Assembly: GCF_900117415.1 (NCBI RefSeq)
Contig: NZ_FPEI01000006.1
Location: forward strand, 1,984,001 to 2,048,000
Length of the DNA stretch: 64,000 nucleotides
Direction: 5' to 3'
Source: Hyphomicrobium sp. CS1BSMeth3
GTDB lineage: Bacteria; Pseudomonadota; Alphaproteobacteria; Rhizobiales; Hyphomicrobiaceae
This document shows, one piece after another, positions 1 to 8,635 of this stretch (the first letter of the stretch is position 1; each line of letters starts with the position of its first letter). The notes under the pieces were generated by a model that saw only the letters and a program-made list of their open reading frames with translations, was not told where the DNA came from and searched no databases. The translations under genes and the position numbers were made by a program.

Positions 1-900
1 AATGAGGACGGCCAGGCGATTTCGATCTCCAACGAGTTCAAGGAACTCGCCATCAAAGCCGATTCCTCGCCGCTGAAAGCGGCTTTCGAGAAGAAGAAGG
101 CCTCGGGCAAGGAAGTGAAGGTCGCCATGACCTTCCCCGGCGGCACGCACGATCTCTGGATCCGCTACTGGCTCGCAGCCGGCGGCATCGATCCGGACAA
201 GGACGTCTCCACCATCGTCGTGCCGCCCCCGCAGATGGTTGCCAACATGAAAGTCGGCAACATGGATGCCTTCTGCGTCGGCGAGCCCTGGAACGAGCAG
301 CTCGTCAACCAGGACATCGGCTACAGCGCCATCACGACAGGTGAGCTCTGGTTCAAGCACCCCGAGAAGATCCTCGGCATGCGCGCGGACTGGGTGGATG
401 CCAATCCGAAAGCCACGCTCGCCATCCTCATGGCCGTGATGGAAGCGCAGCAGTGGTGCGAGAAGATGGAGAACAAGGACGAGATGGCCGCCATCATCGG
501 CCGCCGTCAGTGGTTCAACGTGCCTGTTCCCGACATCATCGGCCGCATCAAGGGCGATATCAACTACGGTCTCGGCCGCAAGGTCCAGGGCTCGAACCTG
601 CGCATGAAGTTCTGGGGTGAGAAGGGCGAGTCCTCCTATCCCTGGAAGAGCCTCGATATGTGGTTCGTCACCGAGAACATTCGCTGGGGCAAGTTCGAGC
701 CCGACTTCGACATCAAGGGCCTCGTCAACAAGACGAACCGCTCGGATCTTTGGGTCGAGGCAGCGAAAGGCCTTGGCCTCAAGGACTATCCCGCAGGCGA
801 GAGCCGCGGCGCCGAGAAATTCTTCGACGGCAAGGTGTTCGATCCTGCGGATCCGATGGCCTACCTCAAGACGCTCGCAATCAAGCGCGCGATGGTCTGA
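1..900 (+). CDS. nrtA: Nitrate ABC transporter substrate-binding protein, C-terminal part
   Basis: The frame is open from the first base, so the signal peptide and N-terminus lie outside the window; 299 residues remain of a family that usually has about 400-450. The text matches the NrtA/CmpA/SsuA-like periplasmic binding proteins for nitrate, with stretches such as GTHDLWIRYWLAAGG, VGNMDAFCVGEPWN and FWGEKGESSYPWKSLDMW. It would capture nitrate (or nitrite) in the periplasm and hand it to the permease and ATPase encoded just downstream. Its neighbours nrtB, nirB and nasA make nitrate the most likely ligand. Bicarbonate (CmpA) is a formal alternative that the context argues against. Confidence 0.9.
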   Translation, partial: NEDGQAISISNEFKELAIKADSSPLKAAFEKKKASGKEVKVAMTFPGGTHDLWIRYWLAAGGIDPDKDVSTIVVPPPQMVANMKVGNMDAFCVGEPWNEQLVNQDIGYSAITTGELWFKHPEKILGMRADWVDANPKATLAILMAVMEAQQWCEKMENKDEMAAIIGRRQWFNVPVPDIIGRIKGDINYGLGRKVQGSNLRMKFWGEKGESSYPWKSLDMWFVTENIRWGKFEPDFDIKGLVNKTNRSDLWVEAAKGLGLKDYPAGESRGAEKFFDGKVFDPADPMAYLKTLAIKRAMV

Positions 901-947
901 GACGCCGCGTGAAGTCCCCCGACATCCTGACCAAGGAGAGCGAGCCG

Positions 948-1871
948 ATGACGGCGCAAAGCGCGCACAACATCATTTTGGACTCACCCGGAGCTTCTGC
1001 TTCGCTTGTGGCTGCAGCGAGAAGCAACGAGGCGCAGGTCATCGCATTTGCACCACCTCGCGCACCTTTCGCGGAGCGCATGTGGGCCGTGGCGCAATCA
1101 TGGTTCGCCGTGATCGTGCCGCCGATCATCGTGCTTTGCGCGCTCCTGCTTGTTTGGGAGCTCGCGAGCGGCGGCCCGAAAGCGAGCCTCCCGCCACCGT
1201 CGAAGATCTGGGCGGACGCCAAGGATCTCATCGTCGATCCCTTCTTCGTCAACGGACCGCAGGACATTGGCCTCGGACTGCGCGTCATGACATCGCTGCA
1301 GCGCGTCGTCATGGGCTTCGGCCTCGCGGCGATCGCGGGCATCCTGCTCGGCGCGCTCGTCGGCCAGAGCGTGTGGGCCATGCGCGGCCTTGATCCGATT
1401 TTCCAGGTGCTGCGGACCGTGCCGCCACTGGCCTGGCTGCCGATCTCGCTCGCTGCCTTCCGCGATGCCAATCCATCCGCGATCTTCGTGATCTTCATCA
1501 CGGCGATCTGGCCGATCATCATCAACACCGCTGTCGGCATCCGCAATATTCCGCAGGACTATCGCAACGTCGCTGCAGTGCTGCGCCTCAATCATCTGGA
1601 GTTCTTCTGGCGGATCATGATCCCGTCGGCCGCGCCGTACATCTTCACGGGCCTCAGGATCGGCATTGGCCTTTCGTGGCTCGCCATCGTCGCAGCCGAG
1701 ATGCTCACCGGCGGCGTCGGCATCGGCTTCTTCATCTGGGATGCGTGGAACTCCTCGCGCCTCTCCGACATCGTGGTCGCGCTCGTCTACATCGGCATTG
1801 TCGGCTTCGTGCTGGACCGCATGGTTGCCGGCATCGGCCATCTCGCGACTCGCGGCACCCAGGCCACCTGA
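948..1871 (+). CDS. nrtB: Nitrate ABC transporter permease
   Basis: This 307-residue inner-membrane permease of the NrtB/SsuC type carries nitrate across the membrane. I chose the ATG at 948 because AAGGAGAG lies 8 bases upstream; the longer open frame has no such signal and overlaps nrtA. After a roughly 50-residue cytoplasmic N-terminus come hydrophobic segments starting at VIVPPIIVLCALLLVWELA, and a binding-protein-dependent permease (EAA-like) loop around NVAAVLRLNHLEFFWRIMIP. The closing TM region contains AAEMLTGGVGIGFFIWDAW, typical of this subfamily. It lies 47 bp after nrtA and 11 bp before the ATPase gene, so it is co-transcribed with both. Confidence 0.92.
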   Translation: MTAQSAHNIILDSPGASASLVAAARSNEAQVIAFAPPRAPFAERMWAVAQSWFAVIVPPIIVLCALLLVWELASGGPKASLPPPSKIWADAKDLIVDPFFVNGPQDIGLGLRVMTSLQRVVMGFGLAAIAGILLGALVGQSVWAMRGLDPIFQVLRTVPPLAWLPISLAAFRDANPSAIFVIFITAIWPIIINTAVGIRNIPQDYRNVAAVLRLNHLEFFWRIMIPSAAPYIFTGLRIGIGLSWLAIVAAEMLTGGVGIGFFIWDAWNSSRLSDIVVALVYIGIVGFVLDRMVAGIGHLATRGTQAT

Positions 1872-1882
1872 GGAGACAAGTC

Positions 1883-2683
1883 ATGACGCCATTTCTGAAG
1901 GTCGACCACGTCTCCAAAAGCTTTGCCCGCGGCACCGCGACGACCGAGGTCCTGCGCGATATCGACCTGACGATCGCGCGCGGTTCCTATGTCTCGATCA
2001 TCGGACACTCGGGTTGCGGGAAGTCGACGCTCCTCAATCTGGTCGCCGGCCTGACACCCATCACGACCGGCGCCATCCTGCTCGAGAACCAGGAAGTCCG
2101 CGAGCCGGGCCCGGATCGCGCTGTCGTCTTCCAGAACCATTCGCTGCTGCCGTGGCTCAGTGTCTACGCGAACGTCAAGCTCGCCGTGGACAAGGTGTTC
2201 GGGAATTCCAAATCGCGCGCCGAGCGCCACGACTGGACCATGCACAATCTCGATCTCGTGCAGATGACGCACGCCAAGGACAAGCTTCCGGCTGAGATCT
2301 CCGGCGGCATGAAGCAGCGCGTCGGCATTGCTCGTGCGCTCGCCATGGAGCCCAAGGTTCTCCTGCTCGACGAGCCATTCGGCGCGCTCGACGCTCTCAC
2401 CCGCGCGCACCTGCAAGACTCGGTCATGCAGATCCACGCGCGGCTCGGCAATACCGTCATCATGATCACGCACGATGTGGACGAGGCCGTGCTGCCCTCC
2501 GACCGCATCGTCATGATGACCAACGGTCCTTCCGCGACGATCGGTGAGATCCTCGACGTCGCCCTGCCCCGTCCGCGCAAGCGCCTGGAGCTCAGCTCCG
2601 ACCCGACCTATCTGCGCGCACGCGAGTCCGTCCTGAAGTTCCTCTACGAGCGCCACCGCGCGCCATCATTGCAAGCCGCATAG
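1883..2683 (+). CDS. nrtD: Nitrate ABC transporter ATP-binding protein
   Basis: This is a 266-residue ABC ATPase that powers the NrtAB importer. Walker A is GHSGCGKST (about residues 41-49), the signature is ISGGMKQRVGIARA and Walker B is VLLLDEPFGALDA, followed by the switch His in MITHDVDEA. The start at 1883 follows AGGAGA; a longer frame runs back into nrtB but has no ribosome-binding site. It has one nucleotide-binding domain only and no NrtC-style binding-protein domain, so it should act as a homodimer. The symbol is by function; such genes are also called nasD or nrtC in proteobacteria. Confidence 0.9.
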   Translation: MTPFLKVDHVSKSFARGTATTEVLRDIDLTIARGSYVSIIGHSGCGKSTLLNLVAGLTPITTGAILLENQEVREPGPDRAVVFQNHSLLPWLSVYANVKLAVDKVFGNSKSRAERHDWTMHNLDLVQMTHAKDKLPAEISGGMKQRVGIARALAMEPKVLLLDEPFGALDALTRAHLQDSVMQIHARLGNTVIMITHDVDEAVLPSDRIVMMTNGPSATIGEILDVALPRPRKRLELSSDPTYLRARESVLKFLYERHRAPSLQAA

Positions 2684-2712
2684 CATCGTCTCGCAAGAAA
2701 GGGAGCTGCAAA

Positions 2713-3129
2713 GTGACACCAAGCCAGATTGATCTCGTGCAGTCCTCATTCGCCAAAGTCGTGCCGATCGCAGAGACGGCGGCCAGCCTCTTCTATGGCC
2801 GTCTCTTCGAGGTCGCGCCCGAGGTGAAGCCGCTCTTCCGCGGCGACATGAAGGAGCAGGGGCGCAAGCTGATGACGACACTCGCCGTCGTCGTCAACGG
2901 CCTCAAGGCGCCGGATACCATACTGCCAGCCGCAAAGGCGCTCGCGGTGAAGCACGTCGGCTATGGCGTGACGGCCGAGCACTACGTGCCTGTCGGCGCG
3001 GCGCTCATCTGGACGCTCGAGCAGGGCCTCGGCGACGACTTCACGCCCGAGACGCGCGACGCTTGGCTCGCCGCCTACACGCTTCTATCCGGCGTGATGA
3101 TCGAAGAAGCCTATCCCAAGGCCGCCTGA
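2713..3129 (+). CDS. Single-domain bacterial globin in the nitrate operon
   Basis: This is a 138-residue globin with a GTG start preceded by AAAGGGAGCTG. It aligns with the haem domain of flavohaemoglobin: ASLFYGRLF holds the B10 Tyr (residue 28), EQGRKLMTTL holds the E7 Gln (49) and KHVGYGV holds the proximal His (81). TAEHYVPVG is also characteristic. There is no FAD/NAD reductase domain, so an external reductase must recycle the haem. The gene sits between the nitrate importer and nitrite reductase, 29 bp after the ATPase and 20 bp before nirB. By analogy with the globin Bjgb of the Bradyrhizobium nitrate-assimilation operon, it probably detoxifies nitric oxide made during nitrate reduction. 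Confidence 0.88.
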   Translation: MTPSQIDLVQSSFAKVVPIAETAASLFYGRLFEVAPEVKPLFRGDMKEQGRKLMTTLAVVVNGLKAPDTILPAAKALAVKHVGYGVTAEHYVPVGAALIWTLEQGLGDDFTPETRDAWLAAYTLLSGVMIEEAYPKAA

Positions 3130-3149
3130 GCAGCAGAGACGGAAACGCC

Positions 3150-5618
3150 ATGAAGCAGAAGCTCGTCGTCATCGGCAATGGCATGGCGCCGGGGCGCGCG
3201 CTCGAAAAGCTGTTCGAGATCGCGCCTGACGCCTACGACGTCACGATCTTCAATGCCGAGCCGCGGGTGAACTACGACCGCATCATGCTCTCGCCTGTCC
3301 TCTCCGGCGAGAAGACCTTCGAGGACATCGTCATCCACGGCGATGGCTGGTACGTCGAGCGCGGCATCACGCTCTACAAGGGACACAAGATCGTCGAGAT
3401 CGACCGCGCGGCGAAAACCGTCCGCTCGGAACCCGGCGAAGTTGCCTCCTACGACAAGCTGATCATTGCGACGGGCTCGATGCCTTTCGTGTTGCCGGTG
3501 CCGGGGCACGATCTGGCCGGAGTCCTCACGTACCGCGATCTCGACGACGTGCACGCCATGCTGCTCGCCGCGCGTACGGGCGGCCGCGCCGTCGTGATCG
3601 GCGGCGGACTGCTTGGGCTCGAAGCTGCGGCCGGCCTCAAAGAGCAGGGCATGGACGTAACCGTGCTTCACCTCATGCCGACACTCATGGAGCGCCAGCT
3701 CGATGTGGCGGCCGGCCATCTCCTTCAGAAGGCCGTCGAGGCGCGCGGCATCAGGGTCATCACCAAGGCGAACACAAAGCAGCTCATCGGCAGCGATATC
3801 CGCCTAGGACCTTCGCGCGTGATATCCGTCGAACTCGAGGACGGTACGCAGATTCCGGCGGACTTGGTGGTGATGGCGATCGGCATCCGCCCAAGCGTCG
3901 CGCTCGCCAAGGAGGCCGGGATCGCGTGCAAGCGCGGCATTCTAGTCGATGCCGACATGCGCACGAGCGATCCTGATATCTTCGCGCTCGGCGAATGCGT
4001 GGAGGTCGACGGGCAGGTCTTCGGCCTTGTCGCGCCACTCTACGAAATGGCCGGCGTCGCAGCATCGCACCTCGCCGGCGACGCGGAGCCGCGCTTCGTC
4101 CCGAGCGCCACGGCGACCAAGCTCAAGGTCACTGGCATCAATCTCTTTTCTGCGGGCGACTTCGCCGATGCCAAGGATCGCCAGGAGATCGTGCTGCGTG
4201 ACGCGGCGCGCGGCATCTACAAACGCCTGGTGCTCAAGGACGATCGGCTCATCGGCGTCGTCATGTACGGCGAGACCACAGACGGCGCGTGGTTCTTCGA
4301 CCTCCTGCGCAAGAGCACGGACATTGCGCCCATGCGCGACACGCTCATTTTCGGGCCGAGCTTCGCCGCTGGTGGCCCCGCAGACCCTACGGCGGCCGTT
4401 GCAGCTTTGCCCGATGAGGCAGAGATCTGCGGCTGCAACGGCGTGTGCAAAGGCAAGATCACGGGCGCCATCGACGCGTTCTCACTGACTTCGCTCGACG
4501 ACGTGCGCGCGCGCACGAAGGCCTCGGCCTCATGCGGCTCCTGCACCGGCCTCGTCGAGCAGATTCTGAAGCTCAAGCTCGGCGATCGCTACAATCCTAC
4601 CGCCGTTCAGCCCATGTGCGGCTGCACGCACCTCGGCCATGACGACGTGCGCCGTCTCATTGTCGCGCAGGAGCTGAAGTCCATTCCTGCGCTCATGCAG
4701 GCGCTGGAATGGAAGACCTCGTGCGGCTGCGCACGCTGCCGCCCAGCGCTCAACTACTATCTCCTGTCCACGTGGCCCGGCGAATACCAGGACGACGGCC
4801 AGTCGCGCTTTATCAACGAGCGCGTGCACGCCAACATCCAGAAGGACGGCACGTACTCCGTCGTACCGCGCATGTGGGGCGGCATGACGAGCGCGAAGGA
4901 GCTGCGCGCGATCGCCGACATTGTCGATAAGTTCGCAATTCCGAGCGTGAAGGTCACGGGCGGTCAGCGCATCGACCTGCTCGGCGTGCGCAAGGAGGAC
5001 CTGCCCGCCGTGTGGAGCGACCTGAATGATGCCGGAATGGTCTCTGGCGCTGCCTATGCCAAAGGGCTGCGCACAGTGAAGACGTGCGTCGGTACGGACT
5101 GGTGCCGCTTCGGTACGCAGGACTCGACCGGTCTCGGCATCCGCATCGAGCGTTTCATGTGGGGCTCGTGGACACCCGCCAAGGTCAAGATGGGGGTCTC
5201 GGGTTGCCCGCGCAATTGCGCCGAAGCGACTTGCAAGGACGTCGGGGTCATCTGTGTCGAGTCGGGCTACGACATTCACTTCGCTGGCGCCGCAGGCCTA
5301 GATGTGAAGCAGACGGAGCTGCTTGGCCATGTCGATACCGAGGACGAGGTCATCGAGGTGATCGCAGCGCTCGTGCAGCTCTATCGCGAGCAGGGCCGCT
5401 ATCTGGAGCGCATTTACAAATGGGCGAAGCGCGTCGGGATCGACTCCATCCGCCAGCACGTCCTCGACGACTTGGAGCGTCGCCGCGCGCTCCATGATCG
5501 TTTCGTATTTTCGCAGAAGTTCGCGCAGATCGATCCCTGGGCCGAGCGCGCGCAGGGCAAGGACGCCCACGAGTTCCGCCCGCTCGCTGATCTCACGCGC
5601 GCGGAGGCAGCGGAATGA
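3150..5618 (+). CDS. nirB: Assimilatory nitrite reductase (NADH), large subunit
   Basis: The 822-residue siroheme subunit reduces nitrite to ammonium in the cytoplasm with NAD(P)H. The N-terminus is a FAD/NAD-dependent oxidoreductase module (KLVVIGNGMAPGRALE, then AVVIGGGLLGLEAA). Next come two BFD-type [2Fe-2S] regions (ICGCNGVCKGK with SCGSCTG, then MCGCTH with SCGCARCRP). The C-terminal half is a ferredoxin-like plus siroheme/[4Fe-4S] domain with TCVGTDWCRFG and GCPRNCAEATCKD supplying the cluster cysteines. The ATG at 3150 gives the usual length; the open frame runs further upstream but into the globin gene. It overlaps nirD by ATGA. Confidence 0.96.
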   Translation: MKQKLVVIGNGMAPGRALEKLFEIAPDAYDVTIFNAEPRVNYDRIMLSPVLSGEKTFEDIVIHGDGWYVERGITLYKGHKIVEIDRAAKTVRSEPGEVASYDKLIIATGSMPFVLPVPGHDLAGVLTYRDLDDVHAMLLAARTGGRAVVIGGGLLGLEAAAGLKEQGMDVTVLHLMPTLMERQLDVAAGHLLQKAVEARGIRVITKANTKQLIGSDIRLGPSRVISVELEDGTQIPADLVVMAIGIRPSVALAKEAGIACKRGILVDADMRTSDPDIFALGECVEVDGQVFGLVAPLYEMAGVAASHLAGDAEPRFVPSATATKLKVTGINLFSAGDFADAKDRQEIVLRDAARGIYKRLVLKDDRLIGVVMYGETTDGAWFFDLLRKSTDIAPMRDTLIFGPSFAAGGPADPTAAVAALPDEAEICGCNGVCKGKITGAIDAFSLTSLDDVRARTKASASCGSCTGLVEQILKLKLGDRYNPTAVQPMCGCTHLGHDDVRRLIVAQELKSIPALMQALEWKTSCGCARCRPALNYYLLSTWPGEYQDDGQSRFINERVHANIQKDGTYSVVPRMWGGMTSAKELRAIADIVDKFAIPSVKVTGGQRIDLLGVRKEDLPAVWSDLNDAGMVSGAAYAKGLRTVKTCVGTDWCRFGTQDSTGLGIRIERFMWGSWTPAKVKMGVSGCPRNCAEATCKDVGVICVESGYDIHFAGAAGLDVKQTELLGHVDTEDEVIEVIAALVQLYREQGRYLERIYKWAKRVGIDSIRQHVLDDLERRRALHDRFVFSQKFAQIDPWAERAQGKDAHEFRPLADLTRAEAAE

Positions 5619-5959
5619 CCCTCATGGAGAAAGCGTGGATCGACATCGGCGCGCTCGACGATATTCCGCGCCTCGGTGCGCGGGTCGTGAAGACTCCGCT
5701 CGGGTGCCTCGCCGTCTTTCGCGCCGAGAACGACGAGATTTTCGCGCTCGACGATCGCTGCCCGCACAAGAACGGGCCGCTGAGCCAAGGCATCGTGCAT
5801 GGCCGTACGGTGACCTGCCCGTTGCACAACTGGGTCATCTCGCTCGAAAGCGGCAAAGCGCAGGGTTCCGACGAAGGGCAGGTGAGGACCTTCGGCATTC
5901 GCGTCGACAGCGGGCGGATTCTCATCGACGCCGATGCGCTTTTTGCACGGCCGGACTGA
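5615..5959 (+). CDS. nirD: Nitrite reductase small subunit, Rieske type
   Basis: This is a 114-residue NirD-type subunit that partners NirB. It shows a complete Rieske [2Fe-2S] site: Cys49 and His51 in CPHKNGPLS, and Cys68 and His71 in TCPLHNW. E. coli NirD lacks such ligands, whereas many proteobacterial and actinobacterial NirD proteins keep them, so this version probably binds a cluster. Its ATG overlaps the nirB stop, which implies translational coupling. Nine bases separate it from nasA. Confidence 0.94.
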   Translation: MTLMEKAWIDIGALDDIPRLGARVVKTPLGCLAVFRAENDEIFALDDRCPHKNGPLSQGIVHGRTVTCPLHNWVISLESGKAQGSDEGQVRTFGIRVDSGRILIDADALFARPD

Positions 5960-5968
5960 GGCAACGCC

Positions 5969-8635
5969 ATGAGCGGGGGCGCGACGAGAACGACTTGCCC
6001 CTACTGCGGTGTCGGCTGCGGGATCGTGGCGCGCCCGCTCCCCGACGGCACGGCCGAGATCGCTGGCGATCCCGAGCATCCCGCCAACTTCGGCCGTCTG
6101 TGCTCGAAGGGGGCGGCACTCGGGGAGACGCTCTCGCTCGAAGGGCGCCTGCTGCATCCGCACATCCACAGCGCGCTCGCAAGCTGGGATAAGGCTCTCG
6201 ATCTCGTCGCCCGGAAGTTCTCGGACACCATTGCCGAGCATGGACCTGACAGCGTCGCCTTCTATCTCTCCGGCCAGCTCCTGACCGAGGACTACTACGT
6301 CGCCAACAAGCTGATGAAAGGGTTCATCGGCTCGGCGAACATCGACACGAACTCGCGGCTGTGCATGGCGTCGTCTGTCGCCGGACACAAGCGCGCCTTC
6401 GGCACGGACACCGTGCCCGGCACATACGAGGATCTGGAGCTTGCGGAGCTGGTCGTGCTCGTCGGCTCCAATCTTGCCTGGTGTCATCCCGTTCTCTATC
6501 AGCGCCTCGCGACGGCGCGCGAAACGCGCGGCACGAAGGTCGTCGTCATCGACCCGCGCGAGACGGCAACATGCGAGATCGCTGACCTCCATCTCGCGAT
6601 CGCACCGGGCGCCGATGTCGCGCTCTTCAATGGTCTGCTCGCCCATCTGGTCGCAAGCGGACGGCTCGATCAAACCTATGTCGCGCAGCACACGCGCGAT
6701 CTGCCCGCTGCGCTTTCGGCGGCTTCAAGCATGGATCTTTCCGAGATCGCGGTAGCTACAGCGCTCTCGACGTCCGTGATTGCCGACTTCTACGAGCTGT
6801 TCGCCGGCACTGAGCGTGTTGTCACCGTCTACAGCCAGGGTGTGAACCAATCGTCCGCCGGCACGGACAAAGTCAATGCAATCCTCAACTGCCATCTCGC
6901 CACAGGCCGCATCGGCCGCTCCGGCATGGGGCCCTTCTCGGTCACTGGGCAGCCGAATGCCATGGGCGGGCGCGAGGTCGGCGGTCTCGCGAACATGCTC
7001 ACGGCGCACATGGAGCTCGACAATGCCGAGCACCGCCGCATTGTTCGCGCGTTCTGGAATGCGCCGACGATTGCTGCGAAGCCCGGCCTCAAGGCGGTCG
7101 ATCTCTTCCGGGCGGTCGAGGACGGGCGCATCAAGGCGCTTTGGATCATGGCCACCAATCCCGTCGTCAGCCTGCCCGAAGCCGATCGCGTGCGTGCAGC
7201 CATTGCGGCCTGCCCCTTCGTCATCGTCAGTGACGTCAACCACCATACGGACACGACCGCGCTCGCACACGTGCTGCTTCCTGCCGCCGCCTGGGGCGAG
7301 AAGGATGGCACGATCACGAACTCGGAGCGGCGCATCTCGCGCCAGCGCGCATTCCTGCCGTCTCCAGGCGAAGCGCGGCCGGACTGGTGGCAGATGGCGG
7401 AAGTGGCGAAGCGCATGGGCTTCGGTGCGGCATTCAGCTACACGCATCCTGCGGAAATTTTCGCCGAGTATGCGCGGCTCACAGGCATCGAGAACGACGG
7501 TACGCGCGATCTCGACATCAGCGGTGCCGCTGAGTTGTCACGCGGCGCGTACGATGCACTCGTCCCCTTCCAGTGGCCACGCCGCACAGGCAGTGAGCCG
7601 AAGGAGACGCGGTTCTTCGCGAACGGCGCGTTCTACACACCCGACCGCCGGGCGCGCTTTGTGCCAACGCCTTTCCGCGGGCTTGCGCAGAGGCGAACCG
7701 CGGAAATGCCGCTCACGCTGAACACCGGCCGCATTCGCGATCAGTGGCACACGATGACGCGTACAGCGAAATCGGTCCGCTTGATGGCACACGCGCCGGA
7801 GCCTTTCGTCGAGATTCACCCCGTGGATGCCGCGGCGTTCGGCATCGCGGATGGCGCGCTGGCCGAGATCGAGAATCTCTCGGGCGCGATCGTCTGTCGC
7901 GCTGTCGTGACGGATCGTCAAAGCGCCGGATCGCTCTTCGTGCCCATGCACTGGACGAGCGAGCTCGCCAATCGCGCGCGCGTGGACACGCTCGTCGCGG
8001 CTGTCACAGATCCAATCTCCGGACAGCCCGAGCTGAAGGGCACACCTGTCGCGATCAAACCGTTCGAGGCCGCATGGCAGGCGTACGCCGTCACGCGCCG
8101 CGTGCCGGATGCACGTGGCAGCGCATACTTTGCCACGGCCGCCGCGAGCCATGGGTTCCGCACGGAGATCGCGCTGCGCGATGAGCCCGAAAGCTGGGAT
8201 GAGCTGGCGCGCCAATGGATCGCTGATGGCGAGGACAAGAGCATCGAGCTGCTCGCCTATCACGACGGAACCGCCGGCCAGTATCGCTTTGCGGCCTTCA
8301 GCGGCGATCGCCTCGTCGGCGCACTCTTCGTCGCGCGCGGCACACTCGCCTGTGCCCGCACGTGGATTGCCGCACAGTTGCTCCAGTCCGTGCCGCCATC
8401 CGCTCGCCTGCGGCTGCTTGCAGGCCGCCCCGGTGGCGAAGCGAAAGACCGCGGCCCGATCGTCTGCGCCTGTCTCGATGTCGGCCGCAACGAAATCATC
8501 GAGGCCATCACGGAGCATGGTGCCGCGACCGTCGCCGCCGTCGGCGCGTGCGTGAAGGCGGGAACGAACTGCGGCTCGTGCCGCGCTGAGATCAAGAGGA
8601 TTCTCGATGCAGCTCGCATCCCGGAAGCCGTCTGA
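5969..8635 (+). CDS. nasA: Assimilatory nitrate reductase catalytic subunit
   Basis: This 888-residue cytoplasmic molybdoenzyme reduces nitrate to nitrite. Residues C10, C13, C17 and C45 (TTCPYCGVGC to GRLC) bind the N-proximal [4Fe-4S] cluster. C132 in NSRLCMASSV is the probable molybdenum ligand of the bis-MGD cofactor, and FSVTGQPNAMGGREVGG is a family hallmark. The C-terminus adds a BFD-like [2Fe-2S] domain (VCACLDVG, then TNCGSCRAE) that usually takes electrons from a reductase or ferredoxin. No dedicated NasB/NasC reductase is in the window, so the electron donor is unknown. It ends inside the start of the siroheme synthase gene. Confidence 0.95.
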   Translation: MSGGATRTTCPYCGVGCGIVARPLPDGTAEIAGDPEHPANFGRLCSKGAALGETLSLEGRLLHPHIHSALASWDKALDLVARKFSDTIAEHGPDSVAFYLSGQLLTEDYYVANKLMKGFIGSANIDTNSRLCMASSVAGHKRAFGTDTVPGTYEDLELAELVVLVGSNLAWCHPVLYQRLATARETRGTKVVVIDPRETATCEIADLHLAIAPGADVALFNGLLAHLVASGRLDQTYVAQHTRDLPAALSAASSMDLSEIAVATALSTSVIADFYELFAGTERVVTVYSQGVNQSSAGTDKVNAILNCHLATGRIGRSGMGPFSVTGQPNAMGGREVGGLANMLTAHMELDNAEHRRIVRAFWNAPTIAAKPGLKAVDLFRAVEDGRIKALWIMATNPVVSLPEADRVRAAIAACPFVIVSDVNHHTDTTALAHVLLPAAAWGEKDGTITNSERRISRQRAFLPSPGEARPDWWQMAEVAKRMGFGAAFSYTHPAEIFAEYARLTGIENDGTRDLDISGAAELSRGAYDALVPFQWPRRTGSEPKETRFFANGAFYTPDRRARFVPTPFRGLAQRRTAEMPLTLNTGRIRDQWHTMTRTAKSVRLMAHAPEPFVEIHPVDAAAFGIADGALAEIENLSGAIVCRAVVTDRQSAGSLFVPMHWTSELANRARVDTLVAAVTDPISGQPELKGTPVAIKPFEAAWQAYAVTRRVPDARGSAYFATAAASHGFRTEIALRDEPESWDELARQWIADGEDKSIELLAYHDGTAGQYRFAAFSGDRLVGALFVARGTLACARTWIAAQLLQSVPPSARLRLLAGRPGGEAKDRGPIVCACLDVGRNEIIEAITEHGAATVAAVGACVKAGTNCGSCRAEIKRILDAARIPEAV

